Counted from the stretch's first letter, positions 46,209 through 57,637 are shown. The stretch is DNA of 64,000 nucleotides from Macrocystis pyrifera (GCA_031763025.1 JASSKH010000007.1:2341276-2405275), one strand, 5' to 3'. A program made the numbers and translations. Notes: generated by a model not told the origin, from the letters alone.

Positions 46209-47075
46209 CTTGTTGGACGGAGAGGGGTGAGGGGGGGGGGGGGCAGGAAAGGTGTGCTGAGTGACGCGCACGTGAGAGCGACCGAATGATTGTGGTGACG
46301 TTATCGATGGTGGAGGCGTAGATGCTGGTCTCCGAACGTTTGAATCTGCTGCTGTGGTTGGATTGCAATTTTTATTTGTGGGGAAACATTACTGGGCATT
46401 TCACGCCCTGGTATCGCAATGGGTTACTCTGTCGTGGGAACGATTGTCCTACGATGTTGCTATTATGATATAGCATACAAAGATGCCACGGCAGTCAGTC
46501 CCTCTCCCCTTCAACGGCAGGTTGAGGAAGGTGCATGCATACCTTGGTCGCGGCGAGATTGCTGCTAGTGTCTTACGGCGTGACGATACAACTGTGAAGG
46601 TGTGCTTCGATGTATGTATGTATTGACACTCATCGATACCAACCAAAGAGATCGGCTCAAGCTAATCTGGCAAAAGTTTCGTAGCGTCACATATCTATTC
46701 GCTTGCTCGTACCTCTGAAGCTGCGCGCAGCAACGATCGCACAGGACAGACTGCCGTGATCTTGAATTGTGTCACGCTTATCTTCATTGCATTGTGCCCA
46801 AGATTACCGTCTCTTTACATGGTTACCAATTTACTGTTATATTACGGCGACCCGCGACTTCGGTTATGTCCCCATGGTTATCCTCGCCGTTTTATCTACA
46901 GTACGTACAAATAGCAGCAGTACGCATATACGTGAAGTGGTTACAGCAGGGCAGATGAAAGCAGTAGCGGGAAGTAGCATATACGTGAAGTAGGCGCTCG
47001 TACATGCAGCTTCGTGCTCGTACCCATTTTCAAGACCCAGACAAGGGGGAGGTGCAACAAAATATGTGCTCTCAT
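46209..47075. other. Expected location of missing 5' transporter exons; none identified
   Basis: A long C-rich polypyrimidine tract (minus strand, plus G14 run at about 46230-46243) precedes the acceptor at 46209-46210, so upstream exons must exist or have existed. No stretch here encodes a convincing first helix. Confidence 0.4.
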
Positions 47076-47519
47076 GTAGGGAAATGTAGACTAAAAATGT
47101 TACGTAACAAACGCTACATGAATTTAAGGCTTTAAACTCGATATCCACCACGTTCTCCCTCACTAAACCTGACTTATCTCTCTTTGCGAGTAAGTCAGGA
47201 ACCCCGATGAGACTCTGAGTATCCAAGTTTTACCTCCGACTTTTTGGTACCGGACTCAGTATGCAATGATCGCATTGCTCTCATCGTTCCTTTCTAGGTG
47301 TTTTCTAAGTGAATGAGTTTTACAGGTTCTTGAACATGAGATATTCCCCTTTTTTTTTTTCCTTTTTTCTTGGGGGACGAAGGCGAGAATCGAACCACGG
47401 ACCTCGCTCTTCAAAAGCTCACGTCCTGCCGACGACGCCATTGTAGGGAAATGTAGACTAAAAATGTTACGTAACAAACGCTACATGAATTTAAGGCTTA
47501 TAAACTCGATTTCCACCAC
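47076..47519. repeat. Pair of 75-bp direct repeats flanking a tRNA-like sequence
   Basis: TGTAGGGAAATGTAGACTAA ... TTTAAGGCTTTAAACTCGAT occurs at 47076-47151 and, with two or three changes, at 47443-47519. Between them are the SINE-like sequence and poly-A/T tracts. Confidence 0.8.
47371..47440 (-). other. tRNA-like sequence, probably a SINE head
   Basis: The minus strand reads TGGCGTCGTCGGCAGGACG (A-box-like), then GTGGTTCGATTCTCGCC (near-perfect pol III B box GGTTCGANTC), followed by an A-rich stretch. The two ends do not form a 7-bp acceptor stem and the T-stem does not pair, so it is not a functional tRNA. It differs from the SINE at 7873 and 24709, so it represents a second family. Confidence 0.6.
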
Positions 47520-49529
47520 ACTCATCAAAGGGATTTGCACAAATTTCTGGAGGCGTTTTCGATCCGGGGATTCTGTATCCCCTGCTTTGGTAGAGGCAAA
47601 TTTCGCAGTGTTGGGGCCTGAAACCTTTGTGACGTAGGCCAATCACACACACTAAAACCAACCAAATTGTGACAGAATTCGTACGCTGATTGGATGATGA
47701 CTTGAAGAACCTAGCTTGTCAATTCCGCCGCCCATCGCAGCACGGCACACCTGCCACAGCAGCAGTGCTCTGCTCGACGGAGGGAGCATCTGACGACCGC
47801 GCAGCAAGCAGCTAGCAGCTGCGACACGCAGCAAGCACGCCGCCCACAATCGTGTGATGCCACCGGCCAACCCCGAGACCGGAGACACAGATCACAGCAG
47901 AAGCACATGCCCAGTAGAGCGATGGCAAAGCTTGACAAGGGATTGCGAGCGAGAACAACAAAAATCCAAACGTATAAACGAGAGGCAGAGCCACCTCGAC
48001 ACCCCGACAGCAAGCATATACATCTGATTCTGTTGTTGGAACTCGTACGATCACAGGGACTAGCTATGTCGTTGCTGCTGTTATTGCAGCGTCTGTGCAG
48101 CAGCTGTTTGTTATTGTCGTAGAGAGAGAGCGCCTACTCCCCCAAATCCGAACGTGAGAAGAGACGAGGGAGGGGCTTTGGGAAGAGCGTGGCGGAATTG
48201 CAAGGACCGTTGGGGCATAAATATGAAGACCAAACGGTCGTTACATTATTGCATCAGAATGGCGCATCAGCGTCGTGGATGGCTAGGGCCATTTCCCCCA
48301 TGCTTCGACGAATTGAGGTGGTTTAAATGCCTGTCATGTAGCTCTACACAAGATCTTTCGAATGTGGCTATTTTCACGGCGAGGTTCCAACTACAGTGCT
48401 CTCGTGGTGGCATCGGAGCAGAGAGCACATACATGTCACGGGCAACAACACAAAACTCGAAAAAAACTTGAGCGACCCGTATCGAGAATGCCTGCGCAAG
48501 CCTTGGAAATGTTTCCCTCTCTTCTTTTTTCGCCTCTCCCAGGCCCCACTACTAGAAAATTGCCTTTGGGCTTCCCTTTGTTGAGGAGGCATCGCATGCA
48601 GATACACTGCACGCGGATTCCAGTGAGATCCTGCACATAGCAAACGGGGCTTCGCCGCAGCATGAGCTTCAACGTTGATCAATTGTAACCAATCGAAGCA
48701 TGTCGGTCTATTCAAGCTTTCTAAACGATGATCGAGCCGAAGTGCAGACGGGCAACGACATTGCGCAGAACAAACAAACACCAGTAAGTACGAGTATAGG
48801 TGAAGTACTGCAGAAGATACAAGGGGCTACTCCGGGGGCCTGGACGGGCGCCGGTCGCAGACTCGCGTGATGGGCGTATAATGTAGAGGAGGAGGCTCAG
48901 AGTCGATGCCAAGAGATTGAGAGCGTGCGCTCCGCACTCCACTCTGAGAAGTGAGATTAAGTTATTGTGTGTGTTATTATTAATTACAGTGGGTTGATAA
49001 ATGAATGGGGAAGGGGATGTGGATGTGGATGAAATAACGTTCGTGGTACCCAAGTCCTAGCTGGAAATTATATGCGAACCGGGGAGGCATCGCTACGGCT
49101 GCCTGAAGTTGCAGGTTGCCGCAAGGTCGAGAAAAGGAAACGTACAGAGGACCCGGAAATAAGTTCAAGAGGGAGCAAACTGTGAACATAAACTGAAACG
49201 AACCTATACTTGCGTGAGGAACGGCACTACCGAGACCGACAAGGTTGGTACAAACTGCCGACCACGTAGAAGGGCTTGAAAGGAAGGCGTCGAAGGTTTA
49301 AGAACTGTGAAATTCAGAACCTATCGACATGTAGGACATGGAGGTATGAATCAAGCTAGCCCACTGTGAAGAACACACACACTGGTTCAACGTGCAGGAG
49401 TAAAAAAAAACACTCGATGTGCTATGTCCACATCAAAAGGGCGGTTTAAAGCAATCATCGAGACTGGTGAAGGCTGGGGCGTGGCCTTGCGCTCGAAGCA
49501 CGTCGATGTAGTGAAGCCAGGTATCTGCT
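47520..49529. other. No gene recognised
   Basis: 2 kb with overlapping ORFs up to 135 residues on both strands, none with family resemblance. GA-rich tract at 48120-48132. Confidence 0.4.
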
Positions 49530-50640
49530 GGAATTGCTCCGGTGACGGTAAGGGTTGGTGGGGAGGGAACAATGAGAGAGTCGTATTGTTTGGACATTGG
49601 GTTGAAAAGCAAGTGGGCACACAAAGTTCAGGGACACAGGTAATCATACGGGAGAGGGTGACATACGGCAGCGTGTTTCGAAAGAAAACAAACTGCACTA
49701 GACCCCACTATGGTAAAAAAAGCTCTAATCACATACCTGGGTACATACAGCTGGTATGTACGTATAGGAAGAGCGAGAAACAAAAAGACAGACAGTCCAC
49801 ATACACAGGGCATCATACAGCGTTGTAAACGGGGGGGGAATGGTTTGGGTCGCGTCCAAGGAATGGGACACACATAGACAGGCGATGACACAGCAACACG
49901 ACGAAAGGATGCGATGCATGAACGGGTCATAAACAGTTCCATGAAACTGCTGTTGCTACGGGAGCTACGGGTTAAATTGACGCAAGACACGAAATCTGAA
50001 CGTGCAAGTGTGGTGAGCCAAGATTTATTTTAAAATATCCGCCGGAGGACAAGACAAAAAAAAAAAAACAGGGCATCATGCAGCAAAGTGCAGCTCACTC
50101 AAACAATTGACACAAACAGGCTATCATACGCAGGGAGGGAGACAGTTCACAAACACAGGACAAGATATAGCAGGGTAAACGGGAAAAAAAAAACGGTTTG
50201 GGTTTTTCAAGGGCAAAAAGGTCATACCACCCTCGATACGGCGCACGAAAGAGGGCGCCGAAAAAAAGGGACACACATAGATAGGCAGGCGATCACACGG
50301 TAGAAGTACGACGAAAGGATGCGAGACATGAATGGGACACAAAAAGGGTAACACACAGCAAAGTAGCACAGCAGGTCACACACAAAGGTCACACACAGGT
50401 GAAAACCATAGAGGAGGGTAAGCACACAGCAGGGTGACCGGCGAAAATAAGATCGGCTCGGGCTTTTGAACGAAAAAAACTGCACTACACCCTTCTGGTA
50501 TGGCACACGAAACAGGGCGCTGAATGATTGGGACACACACAGGCGGGCGATAACAACAGTAGGACGAAAGGGTGCAAAGCATGAACGGGACACACAGGGC
50601 TTCATACGGCTGCCGCGTAACGGTGCAGAGTATTTTGTTG
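49530..50640 (+). repeat. Minisatellite marked by ACGACGAAAGGATGCGA
   Basis: Diverged units of about 250-400 bp share GGGAAAAAAAACGGTTTGG, CGAAAGAGGGCGCCGA, GGGACACACATAGA and ACGACGAAAGGATGCGA (49898, 50309, 50560). One more unit lies at 56800-56980, beyond the copia insertion. Confidence 0.75.
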
Positions 50641-50699
50641 GGCATGGACGTGAAGGAGACGAAAAAATACCCGAAAGCAGAACAAACAGCAGTGTAATA

Positions 50700-51975
50700 C
50701 AGCCAACACAGTGTTGTTCAACAGTTCACACCTCGGATAACGGAACACTTAACGTTACTTTGCTACGTTCACTACATTCTGGATTTTGTGGTAACATAGT
50801 GTTAGTGTGTTATGATATTGGCGAGCAATCGCGTGGAACATTATGTTAGAGTGTTACCTTGATCCCGTGCTGACGGCAGTGTATGTGCTACGGTCTTGGG
50901 GTATGCAGCCCATAGCGAGTAACACTATCTTCGCGTGTTAGCGGAATTCCTTGTGGCCATCGTAACACACGTTGAAGGGACAACGTACATGGTCAATAAA
51001 CGTTAACATTATGATACTGTGTTAGCGACATGAGCCCGTAGCGATTAACGTTATGCTAGTGTGTCAACGGGATTCTTGCTACCGTAACATCCTTTAGACG
51101 GATAACGTACACGGTCAAATAAACGCGTACATAACACTACTATATGTTAGTGTGACAGTGAAATTCCTCGTGGCTATCGTAACACACAACTTAGAGGGAT
51201 GACGTATATGGTCAATACAACGATAACATTATGTTACCGTATCAGCCGCAGCGTTATGTAAGGGTGTTACGGAAGTCTTGCTGCCGTAACGTACGTCAAA
51301 CGGATAACGTATAATATGATGGATAAAACACACTTAATAGCATTATGTTAATGCGTTAGCTCGTGTGCATTGTATGTAGTGACACAAGCTAGCAGATAAC
51401 GTACACCCCCAATCTCACGTGAACAATAAGTTAATGCCGTGTTAACTCGTACGTGCGAGTGCACATTACGTTTTAGATGGATAACGTACTCAAGGGGTTT
51501 CCAGATCAAAATGAGGCATTTTTTTGCGAGGATCCCTCCTAAATATCCCCTGTTTTGGGTTTTTAGAATATGGAAGCGTTTTTTTACCGGGGATGCCATG
51601 CTATCCTCCCCCCTGGGATATTTTTGTAGGTGTCCCCTACTGGGATGTCGGCGAAATTGGATAACACGGCTACGTTATGTTACTCCCACACGCCGCTTTT
51701 CCACTAACACAGGTAACACACGTTAGATCTCGCTCAAGATGAAAAAGGGTAACGTAGTAACATTACGTTAGAACGACTTCGGTCCCAACGATAACTCAGT
51801 AACATACTGTTAGACCCGGATTGATGTTTATGGTAACACGGTAACGGAATGTTACCATCAGATCTTTACTGACGGTAACACCGTGACATAGTTCTACAGA
51901 GACTTCCGCAATTAGGCTAACATCCTAACATAATGCTACGTGTGGGCCGGATCAACCTGTAACGTATCTAGCGTA
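50700..51975 (+). repeat. TAACGT/GTTAC satellite, left block
   Basis: Units of roughly 110-130 bp: GTGTTAGCGG, then ATTCYTYGTGGCYATCGTAAC, then ACGTACAYGGTCAATA, four units clear between 50917 and 51350. The GTTAACG/CGTTAAC dyads make it rich in small palindromes. A different AT-rich insert lies at 51490-51650. Confidence 0.8.
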
Positions 51976-51980
51976 CGCTG

Positions 51981-52224
51981 TGTTCGTTTGGATCGTTCCA
52001 GCAGCGACGGTTACAAGTTGTAGAGGGTTGCGTATATCTTCGCAGGCGTTATTATGAATTATGCCGTGTGTTCACGAGGAGAGTTTGAGCACTCCGTTCT
52101 CTGCTCCGAGCTACGAGCTAGGCTCCGCTCTCTCTCCCCTCCTCTGTCCTCTAATACAACGATTATAAAGAAACGCATCAGACCACGTGGTGGTCAGGGC
52201 ATCCAGGCTTGGACTCTACGAACA
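51981..52224 (+). repeat. 5' LTR of the plus-strand copia element
   Basis: 244 bp. Followed at 52225 by CACTAGTGTACTTGAACG, whose first nine bases also follow the 5' LTR of the other copia element in this window. Confidence 0.94.
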
Positions 52225-52269
52225 CACTAGTGTACTTGAACGTTTGAGGTCTAGTACCAGAAGCCCACG

Positions 52270-53020
52270 ATGCCCTCGAAGGGATCGGCTCAAGAAGAGC
52301 GCGACTCTCCAAGTGACGTTGAAACGCTGCGACGCGAGATCGAACTGGCGATGGAGAACAGCGAGGCGTCGATGCTGAACGCCATGAGGGAAATGATGGC
52401 CGAGTTCATGAGGAACAACGGTCGATCGGAGCCAGGCAGCACTGAAGGCAGCGTTGCTGTAGGATAAAGTCCAGCAGAGGTAGGAACCACTGCTGTAGGG
52501 GAAAGCCCAAGAGGGGCAGTACCCACTGCCGAAGTACGAGAGACTACTGCTGCTGTTGAAGCAGGCATTGGTCGATCGGAGTCCGGCAGCGCTGAGGGTA
52601 GCGCTGCTGTAGGGGAGAGCCCACAACGGGCAGTACCCACTGCTGTAAGAGAGATTGCAATAGAACAAGAGACAAATTTGCGTGAGGGCGCCTCGCCAGA
52701 TTTGAGAGCAACTGGACGCGGAGGAACTGCGTTGCCTGTCGAGGTTGGCCCACCGAGGGGTCATCCAGACCAGCATGGGAGGACAGGAGGATGGGGTGCA
52801 TACCCTGGCGGTAAGTTGGGTGGTGGATTTGATCTGCCTCTATCGCGCCATTTGGCCTTCAAACACACTCCTGTGCCATCGTATAGTGGGCTAAAATCTG
52901 AGTTCAACCCCTGGACGAGAGATGCTCGGTATTACGCCAAAGGAGTTGGTTTCTTGTCTGCTTTCGAGTCGGATCCACCACAGTACATTCCCGTAAGGGA
53001 ATTAGACACCGAAAACTCGA
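52270..53020 (+). pseudogene. Copia gag remnant with a nonsense codon
   Basis: ATG at 52270 (MPSKGSAQEERDSPSDVETL), 45 bp inside the 5' LTR. An acidic helical leader is followed by a TAA at 52465-52467, where two neighbouring repeat units have GAA or GAG; it is a point nonsense change in GTA-GGx-GAR-AGY. The frame continues to a capsid-like segment, FKHTPVPSYSGLKSEFNPWT and YIPVRELD, then runs straight into the 72-bp repeat array. The capsid core, CCHC knuckle and protease expected after it are absent. Confidence 0.82.
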
Positions 53021-53727
53021 TGGGTTCGTCTCAAGGGGGCGCCGTGGACGCCTCCTCGGTCCCGGCAGGGAGGGCTGAAACAGCCGAGACGATGGATTCG
53101 TCTCAAGGGGGCGCCGTGGACGCCTCCTCGGTCCCGGCAGGGGGGGCCGAAACACCCGAGACGATGGGTTCGTCTCAAGGGGGCGCCGTGGACGCCTCTT
53201 CGCTTCCGGCACGTGGGGTTTTGACCTGGACGCGTTTATGCTGGAGCGCGCACAGCAGGCACCTGCCGCCGGCGAGGCCGGCGGCGAAACACCCGAGACG
53301 ATGGGTTCGTCTCAAGGGGGCGCCGTGGACGCCTCCTCGGTCCCGGCAGGGAGGGCCGAAACACCCGAGACGATGGGTTCGTCTCAAGGTGGCGCCGTGG
53401 ACGCCTCCTCGGTCCCGGCAGGGAGGGCCGAAACACCCGAGACGATGGGTTCGTCTCAAGGGGGCGCGCCGTGGACGCCTCCTCGGTCCCGGCAGGGAGG
53501 GCCGAAACACCCGAGACGATGGGTTCGTCTCAAGGGGGCGCCGTGGACGCCTCCTCGGTCCCGGCAGGGAGGGCCGAAACACCCGAGACGATGGGTTCGT
53601 CTCAAGGGGGCGCCGTGGACGCCTCCTCGGTCCCAACAGGGAGGGCCGAAACACCCGAGACGATGGGTTCGTCTCAAGGGGGCGCCGTGGACGACTCCTC
53701 GGTCCCAACAGGGAGGGCCGGAAACGA
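53020..53727 (+). repeat. Nine 72-bp tandem repeats in the copia gag-pol junction
   Basis: Units start with ATGGRTTCGTCTCAAGG at 53020, 53092, 53164, 53301, 53373, 53445, 53519, 53591 and 53663. Each encodes 24 residues (SSQGGAVDASSVPAGRA core plus ETPETMG). A 65-bp insertion after the third unit and a 2-bp insertion in the sixth each change the frame, so gag, the middle and the RT lie in three different frames. The minus strand gives Arg/Pro-rich shadow ORFs. Confidence 0.95.
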
Positions 53728-55490
53728 CCCGGGCGCAGCATCAGCCTCCGACACCGTCCAAGGGAACGGTGAGGATCCCCCCGCGGTCCTGTCGGGGAGG
53801 ACCGCACACGAGCTCAGCAGCTGGGGCCGGCTCCCCCCGACTGTACGGGGCCGGACCCGGGGTCAAAGCCAACGCCTGGAGGGTGAACCTGCTGTGCACC
53901 AGGTAAGGATGGATGAAGGAGCCGCAGACGCGCTGCTTGCGGCAGCGTACGAGTCGTGGACGAACCCTGGGAGTATGCTGGATCGTACGCCCTGGACGAC
54001 GGAGGACGAAGTGGCTTTGATGGCCGGAGGACCTGCTGTGGAGAACAAAGGGGAGTTGAGCGTGTGCATGCCGAGTGGTTTCCCGGAAGACGTAGAACCG
54101 CCCCCACAGTCCGTAGCAGATGTAGAGCGTTCTCAATACAAAGCGGCGTGGCACGAGGCCATGAAAATTGAGTTGGACGGTCACAAAACGACCGGTACGT
54201 ACGAAGCCGCGACACCGCCAAAAGGGCGGAAACCTGTAGGTGCGAAGTGGGTGTTTACCTACAAGACAGATAAGGATGGCTTGATAGTAAAGACAAAGGC
54301 TAGACTTGTGGCTAAGGGTTTTAGCCAGGTGCGGGATGTAGATTATTTTCAAACGTTTGCACCGACTCCCTCGTCAGCGTCAGTTAAAATTCTGGCGGCT
54401 GTTGCAAATGAACATGGTTTAAAGATTTTTCCTATAGACGTCGCACAAGCTTTTGTTCGCGCCAAACTCGACGCCGAGATATACTTGAAACTGCCCGGTG
54501 GGTGTGGTGACATGTCAGGAAAGATCGTCCGCCTAAACAGATCACTGTATGGTCTAAAGCAGAGCGGACGGCAGTGGGCCGGATTATTGGTAGAGACCGT
54601 GGTAGAGTACGGAATGGAGCAGTGTAGGTCTGACCCGTGTGTGTTTCGCATGGTTGTGGTCGGGAAGGTAGAACTGATCATGGCCGTTCATGTGGATGAC
54701 ATCGTGATCGCAGGATCGGATGAGACATGTAGAGATTTCCATGCCGCGCTAGCTATGAAATTTCCCACGAATAACCTTGGCGAACTGACTTGGTACACTG
54801 GTTGTGCTTTCAAACGCGACTGGGAACTGGGGACATTGGAGATTACGCAGAAGGCGTTCATTGAGAACATGTTGAATCGTTTTGGTGTTAACTCATCCTC
54901 TGATATCCCCGCGACCCCCGGTGTGGAACTAGGTCCAAGAGAGGAGGGCGAACTTGGAGGAGACTGGCCGTACAGGGAGGCTGTGGGCAGCTTGATGTGG
55001 CTGTCGACCATGACGAGGCCGGACATCTCGAACGCTGTGCGTGCTGTGGCGCGCCACTCCCACAACCCAACGGAGAGGCACTGGAAGGCAGTTTTGAAGA
55101 TTGTGGCTTACCTCCACGGGACCAGGTTTATGGGATTGACTTTTGTACGGGGCTCGGGTTTGGATTTGACTGCGTATAGTGATGCTGATTATGCGGATAA
55201 GTCGAACGATAGGCGCTCGGTATCGGGGACGGTAATTACCCTAGGGGGTGCGGCCGTCAGTTGGGCAAGTAGTACGCAGAGGTGTGTTACGTTGTCGACA
55301 GCAGAAGCAGAGTATGTCGCCCTGGGTGAAGGGGTGAAGGAAGCTTTGTTTACGGGCGCGGTGTTGTCGTTTATCTGTCCAGAGCTAAGCGGATCATGTG
55401 TACGGGTTTTCGAGGATAACCAGGGGGCCATAGCGATGGCTGAAAACCCTCTTAGTTCTACTCGGAGTAGCATATCGACGTGTGTTTTCA
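53728..55490 (+). pseudogene. Copia reverse transcriptase-RNase H
   Basis: Plus frame continuous with ORF start 53471. RT blocks: VGAKWVFTYKTDKDGLIVKT, KARLVAKGFSQVRDVDYFQT, FPIDVAQAFVRAKLDAEIYL (first catalytic Asp), RLNRSLYGLKQSGRQW, MAVHVDDIVIAG (catalytic VDD box), NNLGELTWYTGC and RPDISNAVRAVARH. RNase H: LDLTAYSDADYADKSNDRRS, TLSTAEAEYVALGEGVKEAL, VFEDNQGAIAMAENP. A one-base deletion near 55470, where SKHIDV is expected, shifts the last 50 codons; the correct ending (EEQHADILTKSLA) continues in another frame to the TGA at about 55643. Intact apart from that. Confidence 0.95.
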
Positions 55491-55639
55491 TTTTGTCAGA
55501 GAGCTACTTCGTGCTAAGAAGATCGACATTCAGTTCGTAGCTTCGGAAGAGCAGCACGCGGATATTTTGACGAAATCCCTTGCTGCGACCCCTTTTAAGT
55601 CTCATCGTAGGTTCTTGTTGAATCTGCCTTTGGAGGGTG

Positions 55640-55942
55640 AGTGAGGGGCATGAGCATTATTCGATGAGTACCATGTTTGAGTGATGCGAGGAAAAAATTG
55701 TAAGGTCGCCAACCCTGCGCTACTTTGAGGGGCATGGGGGAGTAGGGCACCGCTTGGCATTTTATTTTCTGGCCATGGTCATCGTTTGGAATGCGGCCAT
55801 CGTTTCAATTGCAATGGTTTGGAGTATATGTGTTATACAGGGGGTTTTGACCCGGTGGCCTAGTTTCCTCCTGCGGGACTGTCGTTGGCTGTTCTTAGGT
55901 CCTAACAAGTCTTGAATGTCTTTTCGGTCTCGTCACTGCTGT
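55640..55942 (+). other. 3' untranslated part of the copia element
   Basis: Non-coding sequence between the shifted stop of pol and the polypurine tract; no features beyond a GGGGCATGGGGGAG word. Confidence 0.6.
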
Positions 55943-55958
55943 GAAGAGCCAGGGAGGG
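55943..55958 (+). promoter_or_regulatory. Polypurine tract of the plus-strand copia element
   Basis: AAGAGCCAGGGAGGG immediately upstream of the 3' LTR start TGTTCG, as needed to prime plus-strand DNA. Confidence 0.7.
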
Positions 55959-56219
55959 TGTTCGTTTCGTTTGGATCGTTCCAGCAGCGACGGTTACAAA
56001 TTGTAGAGGGTTGCGTATATCTTCGCAGGCGTTATTATGAATTATGCCGTGTGTTCACGAGGAGAGTTTGAGCACTCCGTTCTCTGCTCCGTTCTCTGCT
56101 CCGAGCTACGAGCTAGGCTCCGCTCTCTCTCCCCTCCTCTGTCCTCTAATACAACGATTATAAAGAAACTCATCAGACCACGTGGTGGTCAGGGCATCCA
56201 GGCTTGGACTCTACGAACA
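55959..56219 (+). repeat. 3' LTR of the plus-strand copia element
   Basis: 261 bp, with TTTCG duplicated near its start and TTCTCTGCTCCG duplicated at about 56091-56102 relative to the 5' LTR. Otherwise two base changes. Confidence 0.94.
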
Positions 56220-56224
56220 CGCTG

Positions 56225-56790
56225 AGTGCTACGTTATCCGAGCCCAAGGCAATCAGATGGGGGGTCCAGATAACGTAATATTAGTGGCCACTGCGTTATG
56301 TTACGTTGGTGTGTTTTCTGTAGCACAATGTTATGTGTTAGTAGTGCCGGCGAACATGGTAACGGCATGTCAGGGTGTTATGTATAACACTTCTCCTAAG
56401 GGTATCACTATGTTAGTGTGTTTACGTCTAACGCTGCGCCGACAGTTACATGATGTCATCGCGTTAGTAAAAATGCGGACATCGATCTGGGCATGTTAGA
56501 GTGATAACGTAAGTGTTTGGTCAAAGCCTAACACTGTGTTGCAGTGTTGGTTCAGGGACTCATCACGGCGTACGTTACTGCACCAGAGCTGGACGAGACC
56601 GTTCAGCAACATAACGTTAAGGTACGCGTACGTGGGTTTCCAGTTAACACTGTGTTACCGCGTTACCGTCATCGCTCCTCCAGTGCTAAAACTATGTTAG
56701 TACGTTACCACGTTTCTGTGTTAGGCCCCATAACGTAGAAAAGTAAGTGTTGTCCGAGTGTTACGTTACCCCAGGCGTGCAACAGTTATA
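56225..56790 (+). repeat. TAACGT/GTTAC satellite, right block
   Basis: Continuation of the satellite split by the copia insertion; GCTACGTTATCC, GTTAGTGTGTTTACG, AACATAACGTTAAG and CTAAAACTATGTTAG recur. Joining 51980 to 56225 restores continuous satellite. Confidence 0.8.
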
Positions 56791-56799
56791 TAAACAGGC

Positions 56800-56985
56800 A
56801 ACATCCACCAGGGTAGGGAAAAAAGAGCGGTTTGTCAAAGGAAACAAGCTTCAACATACACCTTCGGTACGGCACAGGAAAGAGGGCGCCGACGGCACGG
56901 GATGCACATGAACATGCCATGACTTGAGCAGGCGATGCCACAGCAGTACGACGAAAGGATGCGAGGCGTCGGTCATCATAGAGCA
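56800..56985 (+). repeat. Extra unit of the ACGACGAAAGGATGCGA minisatellite
   Basis: CGAAAGAGGGCGCC-like (GGAAAGAGGGCGCCGA) and ACGACGAAAGGATGCGA in the same order as at 50180-50330. Confidence 0.8.
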
Positions 56986-57629
56986 GAGCGATGCATTGGG
57001 CGTAAGGTTGGAGAGACGAGACGGAGACCCTATAACGTGAAAAAAAAAAAAGAGTACAAAAAATTGCATACTCCAAAAAGTACACCACCTACTTTGCATG
57101 CCGTAGTCGTCGAGCTCCCCGTCGTTTTTTTCTCCATTGAGATAGCTCTATTCACCGGGAGGATGCAGAGGACACAGATAAGCGGGGTCTGCTTCTTGGT
57201 ACAGTCATTCTTAGGGCGAGACTTGTTCGCGGTGAACGGACAGGAGTTTGGGTCGCCCTGCACGTTTGGGTTACATGGGTATCAGATAACTCTACGCGCA
57301 GTAACTTTCTCCAGAAGAAAGCTGTCGCACCAAAACCAGTAAACGGCTTGGCGGAGAGGTCACCTGCAACAAGGTAAAGCCTGGCGTTGTCGGGGATCTC
57401 AGCGCCTTGCTAGCAGGAGGTATGGCGGCTAGCAGATGAAATATGATGGTGTAAGCAGGTTGTGGGAGGGAGGGAATGGAGGTGGGCGTGCCTTCGTGTC
57501 TGAGATATTCTACAGAGGGTGAAGTGGGTGAACGCCGGAAAAGGCGGCAGAATGCTGACAAATATTTGACGACCTGACGATTAACCGAAAAGCGGCGGAA
57601 TTCCAGAAGGCGATGTAACTAACTCCTAA
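56986..57629. other. No gene recognised
   Basis: A-rich tract 57040-57065; no supported ORF. Confidence 0.4.
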
Positions 57630-57637
57630 CTCGGGGA

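Larger units (their letters stand above)
51981..56219 (+). mobile_element. Ty1/copia LTR retrotransposon, young but internally deleted
   Basis: LTRs 51981-52224 and 55959-56219 have termini TGTTCG...CGAACA and are flanked by a perfect target duplication CGCTG (51976-51980, 56220-56224). LTRs differ by two substitutions plus 5-bp and 12-bp tandem-duplication indels in the right copy. The total length is 4.24 kb against about 5 kb or more for a full copia. Most of gag, the zinc knuckle, protease and integrase are missing, while RT and RNase H are present. Inserted in the TAACGT satellite. Confidence 0.96.

Noticed and set aside
46864-47226. Upstream exon of the transporter on the minus strand
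   Set aside because: The peptide does not resemble the N-terminus or first helix of the family, and no donor in the required phase leads to the acceptor at 46209.
47371-47440. Functional tRNA gene
   Set aside because: Acceptor and T stems do not pair; only the internal promoter boxes look tRNA-like.
48154-48471. Plus-strand 105-residue ORF as a gene
   Set aside because: No recognisable domain, and comparable ORFs occur on the opposite strand over the same interval.
52904-53807. Minus-strand Arg/Pro-rich ORFs
   Set aside because: Shadows of the 72-bp repeat whose coding frame is on the plus strand.
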